From positions 1 to 6,217 of the forward strand of contig JAQBFJ010000123.1 of NCBI GenBank assembly GCA_032123435.1: DNA of 6,217 nt. Reading direction: 5' to 3'. This DNA is from JAQBFJ01 sp032123435 (GTDB lineage: Bacteria; Verrucomicrobiota; Kiritimatiellia; UBA8416; JAQBFJ01). Shown one piece after another: positions 1 to 4,212 of the stretch (within the stretch, counting starts at the first letter, position 1; each line of letters opens with the position of its first letter). The notes below the pieces were generated by a model. That model searched no databases and was not told the DNA's origin. It worked only from the letters and a program-made list of their open reading frames with translations. The position numbers and the translations under genes were made by a program.

Positions 1-1
1 A

Positions 2-253
2 CTGGAAAATATGCTTCAACATGCTTTTGTCCTTTGCAAGGAATCTGTTATTAAGTTTGACCACCTGCCTAAAGAGTTTGCTGATATAAGTCAAAAAAAC
101 GGTAAAGGACCACTTTCTTTCGATGAACTCGAAAGGAAAGCTATCCATGGTGCGCTTATTGACAATGCGAATAACCGAACAGCCGCCGCCAAACAACTCG
201 GAATAGATCCAAGCACTCTTTACCGTAAAATGAAGCGGTTCAGGATTAAATAG
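2..253 (+). CDS. Sigma-54-dependent transcriptional activator (NtrC family), C-terminal fragment
   Basis: The frame is open from the window edge (LENMLQHAFVLCKESVIKFDHLP...), so the gene starts upstream and only the last 83 codons are seen. The first ~25 residues match the end of the AAA+ domain of bacterial enhancer-binding proteins, the usual 'LeN.i.ravvLc....I...dLP' stretch. After a short linker comes a Fis-type helix-turn-helix (about the last 40 residues), with the hallmark pattern A..AL..N..NRTAAAKQLGI..STLYRKMK. Proteins of this family bind upstream DNA sites as oligomers and use ATP to open sigma-54 RNA polymerase promoters. The sensory and AAA+ core domains lie outside the window, so the signal it senses is unknown. 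The gene is followed directly by an inverted-repeat site and a -24/-12 promoter, so it probably controls the downstream ORP-like operon. The family call is secure; the target is inferred from position. Confidence 0.93.
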   Translation: MENMLQHAFVLCKESVIKFDHLPKEFADISQKNGKGPLSFDELERKAIHGALIDNANNRTAAAKQLGIDPSTLYRKMKRFRIK

Positions 254-296
254 CCTTCATCTTGTCTACACAATCCTGAACAAATTCTCACTGTCA

Positions 297-337
297 TGCA
301 TATTGCAAAAGACTTTTTGCAGGTCTTGCAATATGCA
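297..337. promoter_or_regulatory. Putative enhancer-binding-protein site (12 bp perfect inverted repeat)
   Basis: TGCATATTGCAA (297-308) and TTGCAATATGCA (326-337) are exact reverse complements separated by 17 bases. Each arm is itself a small dyad, TGCA-N3-TGCA, and a fifth TGCA lies in the spacer at 318-321. The site sits just downstream of an activator gene and its centre is about 130 bases upstream of the start predicted from the -24/-12 element at 420-435. That is the usual distance for sigma-54 activator sites. The identity of the binding protein is inferred, not shown. A transcription terminator is less likely because the stem is AT-rich and no T-run follows directly. Confidence 0.6.
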
Positions 338-360
338 ACACCATTTTCGATTTTTCACCC

Positions 361-390
361 TCTCCAGTCATTGAACTAACATACTGGAGA
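361..390. repeat. Inverted repeat, 8 bp arms, between activator site and promoter
   Basis: TCTCCAGT (361-368) and ACTGGAGA (383-390) are perfect reverse complements around a 14-base spacer. The element lies between the TGCA-rich inverted repeat and the -24/-12 promoter, so it could be a second protein-binding site or a weak hairpin. It is unrelated in sequence to the upstream repeat. An 8 bp match over this span is modest evidence on its own. Confidence 0.35.
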
Positions 391-419
391 TAAAGGTGTT
401 ACATGCTTTGCGAAGCACT

Positions 420-435
420 TGGCATAATTACTGCG
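420..435 (+). promoter_or_regulatory. Sigma-54 (-24/-12) promoter
   Basis: TGGCATAATTACTGCG carries GG and GC with exactly 10 bases between them, and TGGCA matches the -24 consensus. The -12 element is CTGC instead of TTGC. It is the only GG-N10-GC in the 254-449 gap on this strand. The gap follows a sigma-54 activator gene and precedes the first operon gene, which supports the call. Taking the C at 434 as -12 places the start near 446, only about 4 bases before the ATG at 450, leaving no room for a leader with a ribosome-binding site. Confidence 0.65.
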
Positions 436-449
436 AGTAGTATCAGTAG

Positions 450-830
450 ATGAACATCGGTTTGACAGTCAGCCATGGTCGAATATCTCCATGTTTTCCT
501 GGAGTTGATCTTTGGATATTGGAAGCAGGTAAAGACATTGAGCAGAAGCAAGTAATAGATACACAGAATTGGCATGTTTTGGCTTGGGGACAAGAACTGA
601 TGCGGCGCAATGTGAACGTTCTGCTCTGTTCCGGCGTGAACCGGTTTCTATGGGGATCTTTGCAAGGTTATGGAATTGAAGTGATACCCAATGCCGTGGG
701 TTTGACAAATGAAGTTATAAAGCAATGGCACAATGGAACATTGACAGTGCCGAAAATTTGGCCGCCACAATTACGGGGCGGCTGTCGCAAAGGATTCCGT
801 AAAAGAAAAGGCCGACAAAGAAATTTATAA
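450..830 (+). CDS. NifB/NifX-type dinitrogenase iron-molybdenum cofactor family protein
   Basis: This is a 126-residue protein of the family that includes NifX, NafY, the NifB C-terminal domain and the Desulfovibrio orange protein, which are small carriers of Fe-S or Mo-containing clusters. The N-terminus MNIGLTVSHGRISPCF is the first beta strand and loop of the fold. LLCSGVNRFLWGSLQGYGI (58-76) followed by EVIPNAVGLTNEVI matches a known branch, 'LLCgGIsr.l...L...GIeVIp...G...eVl'. Cysteines at 15, 60 and 112 could serve as ligands. The tail from about 107 is very basic (RKGFRKRKGRQRNL). The ATG at 450 is the first start possible, since an in-frame stop lies directly before it, and it matches the family N-terminus. 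No convincing Shine-Dalgarno precedes it. It is the first gene of the proposed sigma-54 operon. The cluster it binds is not known. Confidence 0.85.
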   Translation: MNIGLTVSHGRISPCFPGVDLWILEAGKDIEQKQVIDTQNWHVLAWGQELMRRNVNVLLCSGVNRFLWGSLQGYGIEVIPNAVGLTNEVIKQWHNGTLTVPKIWPPQLRGGCRKGFRKRKGRQRNL

Positions 831-854
831 ATAAACAGACGAGAGGAGAAGCTG

Positions 855-1223
855 ATGAAACTGGCTATTACATCATTGGGTGAAACTCTGGAATCTCCGG
901 TAGACCAGAGGTTCGGAAGGGCACGTTATTTTATTCTGTATGATACGGAAACTGAAGAATGGTCTGCACATGACAACCAGCAGAATCTTAATGCCGCGCA
1001 AGGGGCCGGCATTCAGGCCGGCCAGAAGGTTGTGGAGCTTGGCGCTAACGCAGTGATTACAGGTCATTGCGGGCCAAAAGCATTTGCAACATTAAAAGCC
1101 GGAAATATAGATGTATGCTCAGGTGCTTCAGGAACTGTAACAGAATCTATTCAGACTTTTTTATCGGGCGATCTGAAGAAAACAGATAACGCGGATGTCG
1201 AAGGGCATTTTGGAAGTGTGTGA
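855..1223 (+). CDS. ORP-like NifX/NifB-family metal-cluster-binding protein
   Basis: This 122-residue protein is a second member of the NifX/orange-protein family, from a different branch than the preceding gene. It begins MKLAITSLGETLESPVDQRFGRARYFIL, a standard opening with the D.RFGRA.YF signature (17-26). It also has the N-rich loop with GAGIQAGQKVVELGANAVITG (about 50-70) and GPKAFATLKAGNIDV (73-87), which are typical of the family. The Desulfovibrio gigas orange protein of this family holds a Mo-Cu-S cluster; whether this one does is unknown. Only two cysteines occur (72 and 88). A good ribosome site, AGGAGA (844-849), lies 5 bases before the ATG. The upstream gene ends 24 bases earlier, so the two are likely co-transcribed. 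This is the best counterpart of the ORP subunit in the D. vulgaris cluster. Confidence 0.9.
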   Translation: MKLAITSLGETLESPVDQRFGRARYFILYDTETEEWSAHDNQQNLNAAQGAGIQAGQKVVELGANAVITGHCGPKAFATLKAGNIDVCSGASGTVTESIQTFLSGDLKKTDNADVEGHFGSV

Positions 1224-1254
1224 TGAATCATTTTTAAAACAAAGGAATATAAAA

Positions 1255-1842
1255 ATGCCAGGTGGAGATGGAACAGGTCCAATGGAACAAGGTCCAATGA
1301 CAGGACACGGTATGGGATATTGCATGCTTAGAATTGATAAAGACAAACAATCAGTTGCTGAAGGTTTTATTGGTATAAATGGAAGGCCAATACGTGGCTG
1401 TTCCGAAAAATTATCCGCCTATGCCAAGGCTACGGCGGACAAGAAGGAGGTAATTAAAATGCCAGGTGGAAATGGAACAGGTCCAATGGGACAAGGCCCA
1501 ATGACCGGAAGGTCAGCAGGTTATTGTGCCGGCTATTCAGTTCCCGGTTACGTGAATCCGGGTTTGGGACGCGGTTGGGGCTTCGGCCGGGGCCTTGGTT
1601 TTGGACGCGGTCTTGGACGGGGCTTTCGGGGAGGCCGTGGAGGGGTTGGCTATGGTGGCGCAGACTATGGCGCACTGCCGATGCCCTATGAAGCGACGAC
1701 AGGAGTTCCCTACGGTGGTGTAACGCCGACTTCCCAGCAGGAGCTTGATGCTCTCAAGGGACAGTCGGAACACCTTGAAAATGCGCTCGAAGGAATCCGA
1801 AAGCGCATTGGAGAACTCGAGACTGAAGCGAAGAAGAAGTAA
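1255..1842 (+). CDS. DUF5320-type Gly-rich protein, tandem (fused) form
   Basis: One open frame of 195 residues contains two DUF5320-type N-termini. The first is MPGGDGTGPMEQGPMTGHGMGYC (1-23). The second, MPGGNGTGPMGQGPMTGRSAGYC, starts at residue 69. Between them lies a ~45-residue stretch with no family features, ending in LSAYAKATADKKEVIK, which is encoded by a palindromic repeat. The start at 1255 is chosen because the family begins MPGG and AAAGGA (1241-1246) lies 8 bases upstream; a start at 1195 would overlap the ORP gene and lack family support. Because a strong ribosome site precedes the second copy, this may be a broken first copy reading through into an intact second gene, not a true two-domain protein. 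DUF5320 proteins are of unknown function and are often found next to ORP/NifX and MinD-type genes. Confidence 0.6.
   Translation: MPGGDGTGPMEQGPMTGHGMGYCMLRIDKDKQSVAEGFIGINGRPIRGCSEKLSAYAKATADKKEVIKMPGGNGTGPMGQGPMTGRSAGYCAGYSVPGYVNPGLGRGWGFGRGLGFGRGLGRGFRGGRGGVGYGGADYGALPMPYEATTGVPYGGVTPTSQQELDALKGQSEHLENALEGIRKRIGELETEAKKK
1414..1439. repeat. Dispersed-type palindromic repeat ('AYAKATADK' element)
   Basis: TCCGCC (1414-1419) pairs with GGCGGA (1434-1439), and inside it GCC (1423-1425) pairs with GGC (1428-1430) around AA. This leaves a symmetric 3x3 internal loop (TAT/TAC). In the frame of the DUF5320 gene it encodes SAYAKATADK. From general knowledge, this motif and its variants recur in many unrelated predicted proteins of several uncultivated and anaerobic phyla, where the same small hairpin is scattered through the genome. 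It lies 4 bases upstream of the Shine-Dalgarno of the second DUF5320 copy. Copy number in this genome cannot be judged, since only one copy is seen here. Confidence 0.6.
1444..1451 (+). promoter_or_regulatory. Strong internal ribosome-binding site
   Basis: AAGGAGGT is a near-perfect anti-16S complement placed 7 bases before the ATG at 1459. It lies inside the long open frame and decides that the second DUF5320 copy is very probably translated on its own. The hairpin ending at 1439 is just upstream and could affect access to it. Confidence 0.8.
1459..1842 (+). CDS. DUF5320 family protein (internal start, intact copy)
   Basis: This is a 127-residue protein with the full DUF5320 layout. The N-terminus is MPGGNGTGPMGQGPMTGRSAGYCAGY with VPGYVNPG after it. 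A Gly/Arg/Phe-rich low-complexity stretch of GRG and FGRG units follows at about residues 34-70, then a Tyr/Pro-rich linker, and then a C-terminal helix (SQQELDALKGQSEHLENALEGIRKRIGELE, roughly 94-123) with heptad-like spacing that probably forms a coiled coil. Function is unknown. The family commonly sits beside NifX/ORP-like genes, and the Gly-rich part may be a flexible interaction region. The start is supported by the AAGGAGGT site and by family length. The first 51 bases match the first copy at 47 positions, so the pair arose by a fairly recent duplication or has been homogenised. Confidence 0.8.
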   Translation: MPGGNGTGPMGQGPMTGRSAGYCAGYSVPGYVNPGLGRGWGFGRGLGFGRGLGRGFRGGRGGVGYGGADYGALPMPYEATTGVPYGGVTPTSQQELDALKGQSEHLENALEGIRKRIGELETEAKKK

Positions 1843-1852
1843 AGGCCCGAAG

Positions 1853-1956
1853 ACGCCAGGAGATAGGGGCCGCTCTGCTACCGGACCAGCAATGGTTCGG
1901 CTGCGGACAGTCCCTCTCTTGGTTTGGTCGCGGGGCTGTTAAATAGCATGGCATGA
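1853..1956 (+). pseudogene. Possible decayed third DUF5320 copy
   Basis: The gap between the DUF5320 gene and DUF89 gives DUF5320-like fragments when read with one frame change. ACG-CCA-GGA-GAT-AGG at 1853-1867 reads (T)PGDR, resembling the MPGGDR start with the ATG lost. The next frame, from 1867, reads GPLCYRTSNGSAADSPSLGL then VAGLLNSMA and keeps the G, P, A, V, G and N spacing of the family. This second frame ends in a TGA that overlaps the DUF89 ATG as ATGA, the kind of junction seen elsewhere in this cluster. The amino-acid match is weak (about 7 of 26 positions against the intact copy), so this is a tentative reading of an otherwise unexplained gap. Confidence 0.25.
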
Positions 1957-2885
1957 AAACCTACGAACAATGTCTTTTGTGTTTTGAACGGCAGGCGACT
2001 GATGTGTGCGCCATGTCAAAGCTCGGCAAGAAGCAAACGGAAGCCGTGCTGCTGGCTGTTCAATCCAAGATTGCAGCGTTTCCCCGCGAGTATCCACCGA
2101 TCAGAATGGCTATAGACATTCATGACTTGGTTCGCTCGAAATCAGGCATGACCGATCCATATGCTGAAATCAAGAAAGCCGCCAATGCTGTGTGTCGCGA
2201 ATGTCTCCCCATGCTGATGAACCATACCGCTTGGTCCCTTAACCCGCTGAAGACCGCAACACAGTTGGCCATAGCCGGCAACATTATCGACTGCGGCGCA
2301 TATGGTCTGCGCGAATTGTCCAGGCAGATACTGACCGATGTTATACATGACGTTTTGGTGCAGCCACTCCATGGATCCTCCATCAAGGAGTTTAATGACC
2401 TCATCAACAACGCAAAACAGATACTCTACATTGGCGATAACGCAGGAGAGTGTTTCTTCGACCTGCCGTTGCTTGATTTCATACCCTCGGACAAGTTGAC
2501 GTACGCGGTTCGCGGCGGCCCCGTCCTCAATGACGCAACAATAAAGGATGCACATGCCGCCGGCATTCAGGACAGGTGCCGCTTGATTGATACCGGCGAC
2601 AATGCTCCCGGCATCCTGCTTGACAGATGTTCAGACAATTTCAGGCATGCTTTTCAGACCAGCGATCTCATTATTTCGAAAGGCCAAGGAAACTATGAAT
2701 CGTTGAGCGAGATAACCGCCAAAACAATCGTGTTCTTGACCAAAGTAAAATGCGCGACAATTGCAGAAGACATAGGTTACCCGCTTGATAGTAATGTGCT
2801 CAAGATCCCTTGGTCAATAGCAGGCACAGGCAGGCAGGAGAAAAGAATGGATTATCAAAAAGACATGGAGGTGCGTCATGCCTAA
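1953..2885 (+). CDS. DUF89 / ARMT1-like damage-control phosphatase family protein
   Basis: This 310-residue protein has the prokaryotic DUF89 layout. The CLLCF motif (7-11) and a small helical N-terminal domain lead into AGNIID (108-113), YIGDNAGE (159-166), AVRGGPVLNDAT (185-196), DTGDNAPG (213-220) and SKGQGNYE (242-249). The Asp/Asn residues in GDNAGE and the GN and KGQGN motifs form the metal and phosphate site in characterised relatives. DUF89 enzymes are metal-dependent phosphatases that act on sugar or cofactor phosphates, often on damaged metabolites; the substrate here is unknown. The start matches the family (MKTYEQC..C), but no clear Shine-Dalgarno precedes it, so translation may depend on upstream translation. 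The stop overlaps the next gene by 8 bases. Place in an ORP-like operon suggests a role linked to cofactor or cluster handling, which is inference. Confidence 0.88.
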   Translation: MKTYEQCLLCFERQATDVCAMSKLGKKQTEAVLLAVQSKIAAFPREYPPIRMAIDIHDLVRSKSGMTDPYAEIKKAANAVCRECLPMLMNHTAWSLNPLKTATQLAIAGNIIDCGAYGLRELSRQILTDVIHDVLVQPLHGSSIKEFNDLINNAKQILYIGDNAGECFFDLPLLDFIPSDKLTYAVRGGPVLNDATIKDAHAAGIQDRCRLIDTGDNAPGILLDRCSDNFRHAFQTSDLIISKGQGNYESLSEITAKTIVFLTKVKCATIAEDIGYPLDSNVLKIPWSIAGTGRQEKRMDYQKDMEVRHA

Positions 2886-3174
2886 AAAAAATGGAACAGG
2901 GCTGGCTGACAAAGGCGCCGGCCCGGGGCGCGGCCTGACTGGTTCCGAAATGGGGCAAGGCCGGGGACGCAGACGTATGGGAGGCTCTCTCCTTCGCCAA
3001 TACTACGGCGGGCAAGTCGGGCTTGGTGCAGGCGGAAACTGTGTGTGCCTAAGTTGCAGCAAAATGGTGCCGCATCAGAGAGGCATGCCATGTACACAAA
3101 TGAAGTGTCCACAGTGTGGTGCTGCCATGACAAGAATTCGACAAATGCCAAGCGGCAGAAAACAAAACAAATGA
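2878..3174 (+). CDS. Gly-rich small protein with Cys-rich zinc-ribbon-like C-terminus
   Basis: This 98-residue protein has two parts. Residues 1-36 are Gly/Arg/Lys-rich (MPKKNGTG then GAGPGRGLTGSEMGQGRGRRR), recalling the DUF5320 N-terminus. Residues 53-86 hold GNCVCLSCSKMVPHQRGMPC and then TQMKCPQCGAAM, with cysteines at 55, 57, 60, 72, 77 and 80 and a histidine at 66. The C-x2-C pairs (57/60 and 77/80) suggest a zinc ribbon or a small Fe-S site; similar 'CVC..C...PHQ.G.PC....CP.CG..M' tails occur in uncharacterised proteins near ORP-type genes. The start has GGAGGT (2867-2872) 5 bases upstream and overlaps the end of DUF89 by 8 bases. Its own stop overlaps the radical SAM start as ATGA, so all three are probably translationally coupled. 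Function unknown. Confidence 0.8.
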   Translation: MPKKNGTGLADKGAGPGRGLTGSEMGQGRGRRRMGGSLLRQYYGGQVGLGAGGNCVCLSCSKMVPHQRGMPCTQMKCPQCGAAMTRIRQMPSGRKQNK

Positions 3175-4127
3175 AGAATTACAGACATCTATTCGGGCCT
3201 GTACCTTCGCGCCGCTTGGGCCGGTCGCTTGGCGTTGATCTTGTCCCGTTTAAAACCTGCAGTTTCGACTGTATTTTTTGCCAACTGGGGCGCACGACCA
3301 ACAAGACTTTTAAACGCAGTGAATATGTGTCTGTCAGTGCAGTGATTGAGGAATTAGATCATTGGATTGAAAAGGACGGTGTGGCGGACTATATCACACT
3401 GTCAGGAAGCGGGGAACCAACTCTGAACTCTCAATTTGGAAAGATAATTGAATTCGCACAAAGCGCAACAACAATCCCCGTTGCCGTGTTAACTAACGGT
3501 ACAACTTTGAGCAAACCATCCGTCAGAACTGCTCTTGCCAAAGCCAATATAGTGAAACTCTCACTCAGCGCATGGGACCAGTTCTCGTTTAAGCATATCA
3601 ATCGGCCCTGCCCTAAACTGAATTTAAAGGAAATGCTCGAGGGTATGTGGAATTTTCGCAACGAATTCAAAGGCAAGTTATGGATAGAAGTATTTCTTGT
3701 ATGGGGCACAAATACAATTTCTGCCGATGTCTCCAGAATTGCATCACTGGTCAAAGCTATCAGTCCTGACCGCGTACAAATCAACACAGCTGTACGTCCT
3801 CCCGTGGAAAAATATGCTCTAGCCACACCAAAAAAAGATATGGAGAAACTGGCCAAACTGTTCGAGCCCAAAGCTGAAGTAATCGCTGAGTTTAGTACAA
3901 CTTCTTCACCAAGCATTTCTGCAAATGAAGATAATATCCTGGCAATGCTTGGACGTCGTCCATGCACAAGTGACCAGATTGAGCACGCTTTTGGCATGCA
4001 TAAAAATGAAGTTTCAAAATACCTCGGCTATTTACTCGAGAAGGGCAAACTTTATGTGGATTACAGGAATCACAACATTTATCACAGGAAATGTTTCAGG
4101 AAAGATGTGAACCATGCCAACGTATGA
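3171..4127 (+). CDS. Radical SAM protein, COG0731-type Fe-S oxidoreductase
   Basis: This is a 318-residue radical SAM enzyme. LFGPVPSRRLGRSLGVDL (7-24) is the diagnostic N-terminus of this group, followed by the cluster motif CSFDCIFC (C30, C34, C37), which binds the [4Fe-4S] cluster that cleaves S-adenosylmethionine. LSGSGEPTL (77-85) is the GGE-like SAM-binding segment, and VLTNGTTL and LSLSAWD mark later strands of the barrel. From about residue 252 a winged-helix-like segment follows (ILAMLGRRPCTSDQIEHAF then HKNEVSKYLGYLLEKGKL), possibly for recognising nucleic acid or a protein partner. The start at 3171 fits the family N-terminus and makes an ATGA overlap with the preceding stop; a longer start at 3045 would overlap the zinc-ribbon gene by 130 bases. 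The substrate is not known for most of this group. Confidence 0.9.
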   Translation: MKNYRHLFGPVPSRRLGRSLGVDLVPFKTCSFDCIFCQLGRTTNKTFKRSEYVSVSAVIEELDHWIEKDGVADYITLSGSGEPTLNSQFGKIIEFAQSATTIPVAVLTNGTTLSKPSVRTALAKANIVKLSLSAWDQFSFKHINRPCPKLNLKEMLEGMWNFRNEFKGKLWIEVFLVWGTNTISADVSRIASLVKAISPDRVQINTAVRPPVEKYALATPKKDMEKLAKLFEPKAEVIAEFSTTSSPSISANEDNILAMLGRRPCTSDQIEHAFGMHKNEVSKYLGYLLEKGKLYVDYRNHNIYHRKCFRKDVNHANV

Positions 4128-4212
4128 ATACAAATATACTGAATATGATATAAAACTGCAGGATATGGATAGTGATAATAGCAATAGCAAGCGGAAAAGG
4201 CGGAACAGGTAA
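4114..4212 (+). pseudogene. FmdB-like zinc-ribbon remnant with both cysteines lost
   Basis: This 32-codon frame begins MPTYEYKYTEYD. FmdB-family regulatory zinc ribbons begin MPTYEY(K/R)C..CG, so here the two metal cysteines (positions 8 and 11) are both tyrosine, each encoded by TAT, one base from TGT. After about residue 15 the similarity stops and the frame becomes low-complexity (SDNSNSKRKRRNR). A ribosome site, AGGAAAG (4098-4104), lies 9 bases upstream. The frame overlaps the end of the radical SAM gene by 14 bases and runs 41 bases into the ATPase gene. It may be a decayed FmdB gene whose tail was lost, or a short leader peptide that couples the two flanking genes. The N-terminal match is short but quite specific. 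Confidence 0.4.

Noticed and set aside
297..340. The inverted repeat read as a rho-independent terminator of the activator gene
   Set aside because: The stem is AT-rich with a 17-base loop and no run of T follows directly; position and TGCA symmetry fit a protein-binding site better.
404..417. Small hairpin TGCTT-TGCG-AAGCA just before the promoter
   Set aside because: Only five base pairs, easily found by chance, and upstream of the predicted transcription start.
1195..1254. Longer start for the DUF5320 frame
   Set aside because: It would overlap the ORP gene by 29 bases, and its extra 20 residues have no family match; a ribosome site and the MPGG start sit at 1255.
1560..1650. GRG/FGRG-rich stretch as a DNA tandem repeat or CRISPR-like array
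   Set aside because: Units are short, irregular and in frame, explained by the Gly/Arg-rich protein; there are no spacers or constant repeat length.
1537..1773. Minus-strand frame opposite the Gly/Arg-rich DUF5320 region
   Set aside because: Low-complexity GC-rich coding sequence keeps opposite frames open; no family resemblance.
3045..3170. Longer start for the radical SAM gene
   Set aside because: The extra 42 residues are the out-of-frame reading of the zinc-ribbon gene; the family N-terminus and the ATGA overlap both point to 3171.
3431..3997. Minus-strand open frame of 188 codons opposite the radical SAM gene
   Set aside because: It has no recognisable domain and lies wholly within a convincing plus-strand gene; it is a composition shadow.
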